From contig NZ_JADHZD010000004.1 in assembly GCF_020102855.1 (NCBI RefSeq), positions 1-64,000 on the forward strand: 64,000 nt of DNA. The letters are read 5' to 3'. The DNA is from Nocardioides lacusdianchii. GTDB taxonomy: Bacteria; Actinomycetota; Actinomycetes; Propionibacteriales; Nocardioidaceae. Positions 55,407-63,675 of this stretch are shown in pieces. The position numbers and the translations under genes were made by a program. The notes beneath the pieces were generated by a model. It did not search any database. It was not told the origin of the DNA and saw only the letters and a list, made by a program, of their open reading frames with translations. Within the stretch, counting starts at the first letter, position 1, and each line of letters starts with the position of its first letter.

Positions 55407-55949
55407 TCAGCGGCCGAGGCCCACCACGACCTCGGCCCCGGGCAGCTCGGCCAGCAGCCGGCCGGGCACCAGCAGCTTCGAGCGGCGTACGCCGCTGCCG
55501 AGCACGACGACGGGCTCGTCGAGGAGCGCGTCGTGGACCAGCACCCGCCACCCCGACGGCAGCCCGACAGGGGTGATGCCGCCGTGCTCCATCCCGGTCT
55601 CCTCCACGGCCCGGTCCATCGGCAGGAAGGACGCCTTGCGGACGTCGAGCATCTTGCGCACGAGCGTGTTGACGTCGGCGCGCGTGTCGGCGCGGACCAC
55701 GCAGGCGGCGATCCGCTCGTCGCCGGCGCGGCTCCCGGCGACCACGACGCAGTTGCCGCTGGCCGTCATCGGGATGTCGTAGGCCTCGCTCATCGCCGCC
55801 GTGTCGGCCAGGTCGGGGTCGATGTCGACCACCGCGACCTCGCTCGCCCCGGCCCAGCCGGCGAGGGCCGCTGCGACGGGGGCCGCCACCAGCGCGTGGT
55901 GGTCGGCGGCCGGCAGGGAGGTCAGGGTCGGGAAGCGCGGGAGTGTCAC
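55407..55949 (-). CDS. YbaK/EbsC-type aminoacyl-tRNA deacylase
   Basis: 180 residues from GTG 55949, with CATGAT 6 nt upstream; the frame reaches 55967. The fold is indicated by EAYDIPMTASGNCVVVAG, RIAACVVRADTRADVNTLVR, KMLDVRKASFLPMDRAVEET with the conserved Lys, and GMEHGGITPVGLPSGWRVLV with the GGITPVG loop. Such proteins hydrolyse mischarged tRNAs in trans (for example Cys-tRNAPro), and some act on other tRNAs. It is a free-standing gene. It lies 70 bp from the start of the membrane-protein/hydrolase pair on the same strand. Confidence 0.87.
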   Translation of the reverse strand: MTLPRFPTLTSLPAADHHALVAAPVAAALAGWAGASEVAVVDIDPDLADTAAMSEAYDIPMTASGNCVVVAGSRAGDERIAACVVRADTRADVNTLVRKMLDVRKASFLPMDRAVEETGMEHGGITPVGLPSGWRVLVHDALLDEPVVVLGSGVRRSKLLVPGRLLAELPGAEVVVGLGR

Positions 55950-56015
55950 GCGGCCATCATGCGCCATTCACGTCCGCGTCACCGTCCGGTCCCGAGCGCC
56001 CGTCACGGTGGTGCC

Positions 56016-57077
56016 ATGACGGTGACCCGCGAGGCGCTCGAGATGGCCCCGTCGTTGGTCCTCACGCCCGCCGTGGTTGCGCACCGCGGCGCCAGCGGGC
56101 ACCGTCCCGAGCACACCATCGACGCCTACCGGACCGCGATCCGGATGGGCGCCGACGACATCGAGCTGGACCTCGTCTCCACCCGTGACGGGGTGCTGGT
56201 GGCCCGTCACGACCTCGAGCTCAGTGCGACCACCGACGTCGCGGGTCGCCCCGAGCTCGCCCACCTCCGCCGCACCGCCGTCGTCGACGGGGAGGAGCAG
56301 GACGGGTGGTTCGTCCACGACCTCACGCTCCGCGAGCTCAAGACGCTCACCGCCCGTGAGCGGATGCCGCTGACCCGGCCCGCCAGTGCGGCGTACGACG
56401 GAGCCGAGGGGGTGGCGACCCTCACCGAGGTGCTGGCGATGGTCGGCGCCGAGTCAGCCCGGCGCGGACGTGCCGTCGGGGTGCTGCTCGAGCTCAAGCA
56501 CGCCGCCCACCACGACGCGATCGGGCTGCCGCTCGACGTCCCCCTCCTGCGCGAGCTCGCGCGCCACGGCCTCGACCACCCGTGGGCGCGGGTGTCGCTC
56601 ATGTCGTTCGAGACCACCATCCTGCGCCGGCTCGCGGGGCGGACCCGGCTGTCGCTGGTCCAGCTCCTCGGCTCCCTCGACGGGCGCCCGGCCGACCTGG
56701 AGGCGGCCGGCGACCCCCGCACCTACGCCGACCTGGTGTCGCCGGAGGGCCTGGCCTGGGTCGACGACTACGCCGACGGCATCGGGCCGCACACCTCGCT
56801 GGTGCTGCCGCGTGACCGGACCGGGGCGATCGGTGCCCCGTCCGGGCTGGTGCGCGACGCGCACCGCCGTGGCCTCACGGTGCACGTGTGGACCGTGCGC
56901 GGGGAGAACCGCTACCTCCCGACCAACCTGCGCCGCGGCACCGCCCCCGACGCCTTGGGGGACATGGCCGGTGAGGTCCGCGCCCTCCTCGCGGCCGGTG
57001 TCGACGGCGTCATCACCGACCACCCCGAGGCGGCCCTCGCTGTGCTGCGCGAGGGCGTCGTGGCCGTCGGTCGCTGA
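56016..57077 (+). CDS. Glycerophosphodiester phosphodiesterase, probably cytoplasmic
   Basis: 353 residues from ATG 56016. Family motifs are VVAHRGASGHRPEHTIDAY (about 21-39), DIELDLVSTRDGVLVARHD (about 48-66) and DGVITDHPEAAL near the end. There is no signal peptide. The acidic residue that usually follows the mid-barrel strand is present as LLELKHAAHHD. The sequence is clearly paralogous to the secreted enzyme starting at 57142 along its whole length, so the pair arose by tandem duplication with gain or loss of a signal peptide. CACGGT ends 6 nt before the ATG. Confidence 0.9.
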   Translation: MTVTREALEMAPSLVLTPAVVAHRGASGHRPEHTIDAYRTAIRMGADDIELDLVSTRDGVLVARHDLELSATTDVAGRPELAHLRRTAVVDGEEQDGWFVHDLTLRELKTLTARERMPLTRPASAAYDGAEGVATLTEVLAMVGAESARRGRAVGVLLELKHAAHHDAIGLPLDVPLLRELARHGLDHPWARVSLMSFETTILRRLAGRTRLSLVQLLGSLDGRPADLEAAGDPRTYADLVSPEGLAWVDDYADGIGPHTSLVLPRDRTGAIGAPSGLVRDAHRRGLTVHVWTVRGENRYLPTNLRRGTAPDALGDMAGEVRALLAAGVDGVITDHPEAALAVLREGVVAVGR

Positions 57078-57141
57078 TCTGTCACGGCACGTTCACCGGG
57101 CCGTGCTCCGCACGCCGCCCCGGCAGGGAAGCCTCGGTGCC

Positions 57142-58218
57142 ATGACCTCTCGGAAGGCCCCCGCGGCCACCCTCGCCCTGGCGCTCGCCGCCACCCTCAC
57201 CTCCCTCTCGGCACCCGCCACCGCCGCACCCGCTGCTCCGACCGGGGCGCGCGAGGCGTCGCTGGTGGAGCCGATCCTGATCGGGCACCGCGGCGCCTCG
57301 GGCTACCGCCCCGAGCACACGCTCGCCGCCTACCGCCTCGCCATCGCCCAGGGCGCCGACTACATCGAGCCCGACCTCGTCAGCACGAAGGACGGCGTCC
57401 TCGTCGCCCGCCACGAGAACGAGATCAGCGGCACCACCGACGTCGCCGACCACCCCGAGTTCGCCGACCGCCGCACCACCAAGGTCATCGACGGCCGACC
57501 GGTGACCGGCTGGTTCACCGAGGACTTCACCTACCGCGAGCTGCGCACCCTCCGTGCGAAGGAGCGGCTGCCGCAGGTGCGCCCCGACAACACGGCGTAC
57601 GACGGCCAGGAGCGGATCCCGACCCTCGACCAGGTCATCAAGCTGGCTCGCCGCGCCGGCGTGGGCATCTACCCCGAGACCAAGCACCCGACCTACTTCG
57701 ACTCCATCGGCCTCTCGCTGGAGGAGCCGCTCGTCGCGGCACTGGAGAAGCGGAAGTGGGCCGACGCCGACGACCCGGTGATCATCCAGTCCTTCGAGGT
57801 GTCGAACCTCCGCGAGCTCGACACGATGGTCGACGTCCCGCTCGCCCAGCTCGTCGACGCCGCGGGCGGGCCTGCCGACCTCCCGGGCACGACGTACGCC
57901 TCGATGCTCACCCCCGCCGGCCTGCGCACGATCGCGACGTACGCCGACGGGGTCGGCGCCAACAAGTTCGTCGTGCTCCCGCGTGGTGCCACGACCCCGA
58001 CGGCCGTCGTCGCCGACGCCCACGCCGCCGGGCTGATCGTGCACGTGTGGACGCTCCGGCTGGAGAACCAGTTCATGGACACCCGGTTCACGACCGGCAC
58101 CGACCCGAATGCTCCCGGCGACCTGGCCGCCGAGGCGCGGGCCTTCCTCGACGCCGGTGTCGACGGCATCTTCAGCGACCACCCCGACGTGGTGGCCGAG
58201 GTCCTCGACGCGCGCTGA
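57142..58218 (+). CDS. Secreted glycerophosphodiester phosphodiesterase (GlpQ-like)
   Basis: 358 residues. Signal peptide about 1-30 (hydrophobic LALALAATLTSL, cleavage near ATA-AP). Then LIGHRGASGYRPEHTLAAY, DYIEPDLVSTKDGVLVARHE, the calcium-site-type GIYPETKHPTYFDSIG and DGIFSDHPDVV, as in periplasmic/extracellular GlpQ. It would convert exported glycerophosphodiesters to glycerol-3-phosphate for uptake and oxidation by GlpD. It follows its paralogue by 64 bp on the same strand. Confidence 0.92.
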   Translation: MTSRKAPAATLALALAATLTSLSAPATAAPAAPTGAREASLVEPILIGHRGASGYRPEHTLAAYRLAIAQGADYIEPDLVSTKDGVLVARHENEISGTTDVADHPEFADRRTTKVIDGRPVTGWFTEDFTYRELRTLRAKERLPQVRPDNTAYDGQERIPTLDQVIKLARRAGVGIYPETKHPTYFDSIGLSLEEPLVAALEKRKWADADDPVIIQSFEVSNLRELDTMVDVPLAQLVDAAGGPADLPGTTYASMLTPAGLRTIATYADGVGANKFVVLPRGATTPTAVVADAHAAGLIVHVWTLRLENQFMDTRFTTGTDPNAPGDLAAEARAFLDAGVDGIFSDHPDVVAEVLDAR

Positions 58219-58238
58219 CCGCGGGGGCGGGTCGGGCG

Positions 58239-58244
58239 TAGGCT
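58239..58244 (+). promoter_or_regulatory. -10 hexamer TAGGCT
   Basis: TAGGCT ends 6 nt before GTG 58251. Confidence 0.55.
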
Positions 58245-58250
58245 CGGGTC

Positions 58251-59939
58251 GTGACGCACGAATCCGCCGCCTCGTCCGCCCTCCTCGAGCGCATCCGCGC
58301 CGCGGTCATCGGCGACGACCAGGTGATGCAGGGTCCCTACGGACCGCGCCGCGTGACCTACGCCGACTACACCGCGTCCGGTCGCAGCCTCACCTTCATC
58401 GAGGACTTCATCCGCGCCGAGGTGCTGCCGGCCTACGCCAACACCCACACCGAGGCGAGCGGCACCGGCCTCCAGACCACGCGGCTCCGCGAGGACGCGC
58501 GACGGATCATCCGCGACGCCGTGGGCGGTGACGACGAGACGGTCGTGGTGTTCTGCGGCTCCGGCAGCACCGCCGCGATCGACAAGCTGATCGGCATCCT
58601 GGGACTGCGGGTCCCGGCAGCGCTCGACGACCGCTACGACCTCACCGCCGCCATCCCGCCCGCGGAGCGCCCGGTGGTGTTCATCGGCCCCTTCGAGCAT
58701 CACTCCAACGAGGTCCCGTGGCGCGAGACCATCGCCGACGTCGTGACGATCCACGAGGACGCCGACGGCCGGGTCTCGCTCGACCACCTCCGCGAGGAGC
58801 TCGAGGCCCACGCCGACCGGCCGCTCAAGATCGGGTCCTTCTCCGCGGCCTCCAACGTCACCGGCATCGTCACGGACACGGAGGGTGTGGCGGACCTGCT
58901 CCACGAGCACGGCGCGCTGAGCTTCTGGGACTTCGCCGCGTGCGCGCCCTACGTCGACATCGAGATGTACGGCCCCGGCCGCTCGGTCAAGGACGCGATC
59001 TTCATCAGCCCGCACAAGTTCATCGGCGGTCCGGGCACGCCGGGCGTGCTGGTCGTGCGCCGCGAGCTGATGACCAACCGGGTGCCGGTCGTGCCCGGTG
59101 GCGGCACGGTGATGTACGTCAACCCGACCGAGCACCGCTACCTCGACGACCCCGCCCACCGCGAGGAGGGCGGCACGCCCGCGATCGTCGAGTCGATCCG
59201 CGCCGGGCTCGTCTTCCAGCTCAAGCAGGCGGTCGGGGTCGAGACGATCCAGGCCCACGAGGAGGAGCTGCTGGGCCGCGCGGTCGAGGCGTGGGTCGCC
59301 GAGCCGACCATCCAGATCCTCGGCAACCTCGACTCGCAGCGGCTCTCGATCGTCTCCTTCGTCATCAAGGCGCCCGACGGGTCCTACCTCCACCACAACT
59401 TCGTGGTCGCGCTGCTCAACGACCTCTTCGGCATCCAGACGCGCGGTGGCTGCTCGTGCGCCGGTCCCTACGGCCACCGGCTGCTCGACATCGACCTCGA
59501 CACCAGCCACCAGTTCGAGGCGCAGATCGCCGGCGGGTGCGAGGGCATCAAGCCCGGCTGGGTGCGGGTCAACTTCAACTACTTCGTCGACGAGGAGGTC
59601 TTCTCCTACGTCGTGGAGGCGGTGCGGCTCGTGGCCCGCGAGGGCTGGCGGCTGCTCGGCGACTACCGCTTCGACCCGATCACCGGGCTGTGGCACCACC
59701 GCACCGGACCGGTGGAGCCGCCGCTGCGCCTCGCCGACGTGTCGTACGCCGCCGACGGTGCGATGACCTGGCCCTCGCACACGATGACGGCCCCCGCCTC
59801 GGTGCTCGGGGAGCACCTCGACGAGGGCCGCGCGATCATGGCCGCCGCGTCCCCGCCCGACTGGTCGGACGCCGCGCACCTCGGTGCGGACTTCGACGAC
59901 CTCCGGTGGTTCGCCCTGCCGGCCTGCTCGCTGGGCTAG
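58251..59939 (+). CDS. Class V aminotransferase-fold PLP enzyme (cysteine desulfurase-like)
   Basis: 562 residues. The PLP-binding Lys is in IFISPHKFIGGPGTPG (Lys about 256), preceded by SFWDFAACAPYVDI with the PLP Asp. The active-site cysteine candidate lies in TRGGCSCAGPYGHRLLD (about 397-413). The N terminus has YADYTASGRSLTFIEDFI. It is about 150 residues longer than ordinary cysteine desulfurases, with a C-terminal domain (about 440-562) I do not recognise. No SUF or thiamine genes are adjacent, so sulfur transfer is only an inference. Lyase or aminotransferase activity is possible. Confidence 0.82.
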   Translation: MTHESAASSALLERIRAAVIGDDQVMQGPYGPRRVTYADYTASGRSLTFIEDFIRAEVLPAYANTHTEASGTGLQTTRLREDARRIIRDAVGGDDETVVVFCGSGSTAAIDKLIGILGLRVPAALDDRYDLTAAIPPAERPVVFIGPFEHHSNEVPWRETIADVVTIHEDADGRVSLDHLREELEAHADRPLKIGSFSAASNVTGIVTDTEGVADLLHEHGALSFWDFAACAPYVDIEMYGPGRSVKDAIFISPHKFIGGPGTPGVLVVRRELMTNRVPVVPGGGTVMYVNPTEHRYLDDPAHREEGGTPAIVESIRAGLVFQLKQAVGVETIQAHEEELLGRAVEAWVAEPTIQILGNLDSQRLSIVSFVIKAPDGSYLHHNFVVALLNDLFGIQTRGGCSCAGPYGHRLLDIDLDTSHQFEAQIAGGCEGIKPGWVRVNFNYFVDEEVFSYVVEAVRLVAREGWRLLGDYRFDPITGLWHHRTGPVEPPLRLADVSYAADGAMTWPSHTMTAPASVLGEHLDEGRAIMAAASPPDWSDAAHLGADFDDLRWFALPACSLG

Positions 59940-60238
59940 GCGCGACCCTCGCCCGCACGGCGGGAGCCCCACACCGTCGCCGCGAGGCCGGCGGCGCCGG
60001 CCGCGATCCACGGCATCGGCATCAGCCACCGCAGCTCTTCCTCCGCGACGACGTCGCCCTGGACGAGGGCCCACACCAGCACCATCCCGGCGAAGGCGAC
60101 GCCCATCACGAGGTGGCCGACGTTGACCGGGTGGAAGCCGCTGGGCCGCTCCGGTGCGTCGAGGGGGCCGACCATCGGCTCGTCGTAGCCGTAGATGCCG
60201 GTGTCGTGGCTGCCGGGCTCGTTCATGCCTGTGCTCAT
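59936..60238 (-). CDS. Small two-helix membrane protein of the PspC cluster
   Basis: 100 residues. A polar N terminus with GIYGYDEPMVGPLDAPERPS leads to two hydrophobic helices (about 42-60 and 73-90: HLVMGVAFAGMVLVWALVQG and PWIAAGAAGLAATVW). I recognise no family. It starts 11 bp after the LiaF-like PspC gene and is probably its operon partner. Its stop shares a CTAG with the convergent PLP gene. Confidence 0.72.
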   Translation of the reverse strand: MSTGMNEPGSHDTGIYGYDEPMVGPLDAPERPSGFHPVNVGHLVMGVAFAGMVLVWALVQGDVVAEEELRWLMPMPWIAAGAAGLAATVWGSRRAGEGRA

Positions 60239-60249
60239 CTCGGTGCTCC

Positions 60250-61488
60250 TCAGGCTGCTTCGCGGACGATGACCTCGCCGGCGAACAGGTCGATGGTGAT
60301 GGACATGTCGGGGACCTCGTCGCCGCCGTCACGGAAGCCGTCGAGGTTGACGTCGAGGCCGTCGCGACGCTCGTCGAAGACCCGGCTGTCGCCGGCGAAG
60401 AGGTCGGTCCGCACGGTGACGTCCATGCCGTCGGGGACCACCACCTCCACGCGGCCGCCGACGCCGTCGACGGTCACCGCACGCCCGTCGAGCGCGTCCA
60501 CGTCGGAGACGTCGGACAGGTCGAGGGTGAGCTCGCCGCCGCCGAGGTCGTAGGAGTCGCGCACCTCGGCAGCGCTGGTCGGCGCGTAGGTGAGCCGGTC
60601 GTCGGGGAAGCTGCTCGTGGCGGTGGTGGCCGCCGTGGCCAGTGCGGCCACCAGGCCGAGGGCGATCAGGCCACCCGCGCGGCCCCAGAAGGCGCCGACC
60701 ACGAGCATGGCCGCGGTGATGCCGAGGGCGAGGGCCGGGTAGGCGCTCTCCGCCACGGCGACCCCGACGAGGTCGACCACGCCGAGCACACCCTCGGCGA
60801 GCGCGATGAGCGCGACGGTGAAGAAGAAGAGGATCGGGCCGCGGCGGCGCGGGTTGCGGTACTGCCGCGGCGCCCGGGCGTACGCCTCCGGCGGCTGCCA
60901 CGCGGTCTGCTGCCACCCGGTCTGGTCCCACCCGGTCTGGTCCCACCCGGTGGGGTCGAGCCCGGTCGTGTGGTCCGGCTGCTGCGCGGTGCCGGGCGCG
61001 GCAGGACCGGCGTACCCGTAGCCGGAGGGAGCGCGGTCCTTGCGGTTGAGGAACCAGATGGCGATCGCGGCGACGATCGCCAGCGGCCACGGGAACCAGA
61101 AGGCCCCGGCCCAGTCGCCGACGGCGCTCAGCAGCGCGAGGATGCCGACACCTGCGAGGGCGAGCGAGCGGCTGCGCACGTCGAGGCCGAGCGGCTGGTC
61201 GTCGGTGCCCTCCTCGGGCACCAGGAGCCAGGCGCCGACGTAGGCGATGAGACCGGCGCCGCCGAAGAAGACCCCGACGACCAGCGCGACGCGGATGATG
61301 ATGACGTCGACGTCGAGGTGGCGGGCCAGGCCGCCGGCGACGCCGGCGACGTGCCGGTCGGTGATGCTGCGCCGCAGCCGGCCGAGGTCCTTCATCTCCT
61401 CGCGGCTCACGCGGGGGCCGGCAGGAGCCGACGACGGAGGCGGCGGCTGCTCGTCCGTGCCGGTGGGGGTGGTGCTCGGGGTGTCCAT
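60250..61488 (-). CDS. PspC-domain membrane protein with LiaF/toast-rack-like C terminus
   Basis: 412 residues from ATG 61488 (CAGAGT ends 6 nt upstream). A Pro/Ser-rich N terminus is followed by a PspC domain (about 38-95: RSITDRHVAGVAGGLARHLD, then ALVVGVFFGGAGLIAYVGAW). Further transmembrane segments, a Gln/Trp/Thr-rich linker and three more hydrophobic helices come next. The last about 120 residues (GGELTLDLSDVSDVDALDGR ... SITIDLFAGEVIV) repeat the beta-strand pattern of LiaF/toast-rack domains. In related systems such proteins sense envelope stress and restrain a histidine kinase. It is divergent from the kinase gene at 61633. Confidence 0.85.
   Translation of the reverse strand: MDTPSTTPTGTDEQPPPPSSAPAGPRVSREEMKDLGRLRRSITDRHVAGVAGGLARHLDVDVIIIRVALVVGVFFGGAGLIAYVGAWLLVPEEGTDDQPLGLDVRSRSLALAGVGILALLSAVGDWAGAFWFPWPLAIVAAIAIWFLNRKDRAPSGYGYAGPAAPGTAQQPDHTTGLDPTGWDQTGWDQTGWQQTAWQPPEAYARAPRQYRNPRRRGPILFFFTVALIALAEGVLGVVDLVGVAVAESAYPALALGITAAMLVVGAFWGRAGGLIALGLVAALATAATTATSSFPDDRLTYAPTSAAEVRDSYDLGGGELTLDLSDVSDVDALDGRAVTVDGVGGRVEVVVPDGMDVTVRTDLFAGDSRVFDERRDGLDVNLDGFRDGGDEVPDMSITIDLFAGEVIVREAA
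60914..60958 (-). repeat. 15-bp tandem repeat encoding Gly-Trp-Asp-Gln-Thr units
   Basis: Units at 60914-60928 and 60929-60943 are identical and a third (60944-60958) is diverged. They lie in frame in the linker of the PspC protein, adding (GWDQT)n. Confidence 0.8.
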
Positions 61489-61632
61489 GGCTCCACTCTG
61501 CTCGCCTGCGACGCCCGCCACCATCGGGGACAGCCCTGATTCGCAGGCGTGCTGCGGGGGAGGCGACTCAGGGTCGGCTCGGGGTCTGTCCTCATGGTGG
61601 CGCGCGCGGCGTCCTGCGACGATGGAGCCACG

Positions 61633-62943
61633 ATGACGCAGACCTCCCCGCCCCGCAGCAGCCGCTCGCGCCGCGCCTTCCGCGACCTGTCGTCGCCGAT
61701 CGCCGGTGGCGTCGCCGGTGGTCTCGCGGTGCACCTCGCGGTCCCGGTGCTGTGGGTGCGCGGTTTCTTCGTCGCCACGGCGCTCCTCGGGGGCTTCGGC
61801 CTGATGCTCTACGCCGGGCTGTGGATGTTCCTGCCCGCCGACCAGCGCTTCGAGGTGGGCGCGCCCGGCCTCGAGAGCGCGTCGCGCACCGGCAAGCGCC
61901 CCGGGCGCCGCTCACGGCTGCGCGACGCGGGTCCGGCGATCGCCCTCGGGGCGCTGTTCTTCGGCGTCGTGCTCGGCTTCGAGGGCATCTTCGGCCAGGG
62001 TGCGCTCTTCTGGCCGGTCGTCCTCGGCGTCTCCGGCATCGCCCTGCTCTGGCGCCAGGCCGACGAGGCGCAGCGCGAGCGCTGGACCGACACGACGGGA
62101 CGCATCGACCCGTTCCGCGCCGTCTTCGGCAACGGCGGCTGGGCGGCGTACGGCCGCATCGCCGCGGGTTTGGGCCTGATCCTCTCCGCCCTCATCGTCT
62201 TCGCGGTCGCGGCCGGCCAGGCCCGCTTCGCCGTGCCCGTGGTGGTCGCCGGGCTGCTGGGGCTGCTCGGCCTGGCGATCGTGGTCGGGCCGTGGGCGCT
62301 CCGCCTGGTCGACGACCTCAGCGCCGAGCGCGCCGAGCGGGTGCGCACCCAGGAGCGCGCCGACATGGCAGCCCACCTGCACGACTCCGTGCTCCAGACC
62401 CTGGCCCTGATCCAGAAGAACTCCCACGACGCCACCACCGTCGCCCGGCTCGCCCGCTCCCAGGAGCGCGACCTGCGCCAGTGGCTCTTCGAGGCCGAGA
62501 CCACCGACGCCACCACGCTGGCCGGCGCGCTGAAGGAGATGGCCGCCGACGTCGAGTCCCAGCACCCCGTGGTCGTCGACGTCGTCACCGTCGGCGACTG
62601 CCCCGTCGACGAGGCGTTGCGCCCGCTGGTGCACGCCGCGCGGGAGGCGGTGGTCAACGTCGCCAAGCACGCCGGCACCGAGCGGGCCGACGTCTACGCC
62701 GAGACGTCCGAGTCGGCCGTGGACGTCTTCGTCCGCGACCGCGGCGCCGGCTTCGACCTCGCCTCCGTGGCGACCGACCGCCACGGCGTACGCAGCAGCA
62801 TCGTGGACCGGATGGCGCGCCACGGCGGTCGGGCGGACGTACGCTCGGCGCCGGGCGAGGGCACCGAGGTCCGGCTGCACATGCCCCGCACCGCCCCCCG
62901 CGCGGGCCACCACGGCCCGGCAGCAGACGAGGAGAACCGATGA
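61633..62943 (+). CDS. PspC-domain sensor histidine kinase (NarL-type)
   Basis: 436 residues. An N-terminal PspC domain (about 17-65: SSPIAGGVAGGLAVHLAVPV) is followed by about five transmembrane helices up to about 225. The dimerisation/phosphoacceptor helix is MAAHLHDSVLQTLALIQKNS (His about 251 in HDSVLQ), followed by the HATPase domain (about 335-425) with AAREAVVNVAKHAG and DRGAGFD. It should sense a membrane signal through PspC/TM and phosphorylate the LuxR-type regulator encoded next, whose ATG overlaps its stop. The PspC protein encoded divergently is a likely modulator. Confidence 0.9.
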   Translation: MTQTSPPRSSRSRRAFRDLSSPIAGGVAGGLAVHLAVPVLWVRGFFVATALLGGFGLMLYAGLWMFLPADQRFEVGAPGLESASRTGKRPGRRSRLRDAGPAIALGALFFGVVLGFEGIFGQGALFWPVVLGVSGIALLWRQADEAQRERWTDTTGRIDPFRAVFGNGGWAAYGRIAAGLGLILSALIVFAVAAGQARFAVPVVVAGLLGLLGLAIVVGPWALRLVDDLSAERAERVRTQERADMAAHLHDSVLQTLALIQKNSHDATTVARLARSQERDLRQWLFEAETTDATTLAGALKEMAADVESQHPVVVDVVTVGDCPVDEALRPLVHAAREAVVNVAKHAGTERADVYAETSESAVDVFVRDRGAGFDLASVATDRHGVRSSIVDRMARHGGRADVRSAPGEGTEVRLHMPRTAPRAGHHGPAADEENR

Positions 62944-63608
62944 GCCAGCCCACTCCCGACGCCGCCCCCGTGCGGGTCGTCCTGGTCGACGACCACGCGA
63001 TGTTCCGGGGCGGTGTCCGTGCGGAGCTGGCCGCCAGCGGGGCCGGGGTCGTGGAGGTCGTTGGGGAGGCCGCCGACGCGGACGCCGCCGTCGCGGTCGT
63101 GCGCGAGCTCCGCCCCCAGGTCGTGCTGCTCGACGTGCACCTGCCCGGCGGGGGAGGCGTGGAGGTGATGCGCCGTCAGCCGTCGCCCGACACGCTCTAC
63201 CTCGCGTTGTCGGTCTCCGACGCCGCCGAGGACGTCATCGGCACCATCCGCGGCGGCGCCCGCGGCTACGTCACCAAGACGATCACCGGCCCCGAGCTGG
63301 TCGACGCGATCGTGCGGGTCGCGGGCGGCGACGCCGTCTTCTCGCCCCGCCTGGCCGGCTTCGTGCTCGACGCCTTCGCCGGGTCCATCGACGTCGCGGC
63401 CGTCGACGAGGACCTCGACCGGCTGACCGAGCGCGAGCGCGAGGTGATGCGCCTGATCGCCCGTGGCTACGCCTACAAGGAGGTCGCCAAGGAGCTGTTC
63501 ATCTCGGTGAAGACGGTGGAGACCCACATGTCGTCGGTGCTGCGCAAGCTCCAGCTCTCGAGCCGTCACGAGCTGACGAAGTGGGCCTCGGACCGGCGTC
63601 TGCTGTAG
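62940..63608 (+). CDS. LuxR/NarL-family response regulator
   Basis: 222 residues from ATG 62940, overlapping the kinase stop (ATGA). Receiver domain: RVVLVDDHAMFRGGV with the acidic pair, phosphoacceptor Asp65 in VVLLDVHLPGGGG, and the Lys in GYVTKTITG. DNA-binding domain (about 155-215): LTEREREVMRLIARGYAYKE and LFISVKTVETHMSSVLRKL. It receives phosphate from the PspC kinase; the regulon probably includes the divergent PspC operon, but no inverted-repeat operator was obvious in the 144-bp gap 61489-61632. Confidence 0.93.
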   Translation: MSQPTPDAAPVRVVLVDDHAMFRGGVRAELAASGAGVVEVVGEAADADAAVAVVRELRPQVVLLDVHLPGGGGVEVMRRQPSPDTLYLALSVSDAAEDVIGTIRGGARGYVTKTITGPELVDAIVRVAGGDAVFSPRLAGFVLDAFAGSIDVAAVDEDLDRLTEREREVMRLIARGYAYKEVAKELFISVKTVETHMSSVLRKLQLSSRHELTKWASDRRLL

Positions 63609-63675
63609 GCGTGGGGCGCCTCCGTCCGGGTGGGCAACGTTTGACAACCGGCTGACGAAGCGGTGGGGTCGGAGA

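Noticed and set aside
58251..59939. Class V PLP enzyme as the housekeeping cysteine desulfurase (SufS/IscS)
   Set aside because: It has an extra C-terminal domain, divergent cysteine loop and no SUF neighbours, so the specific name is not justified.
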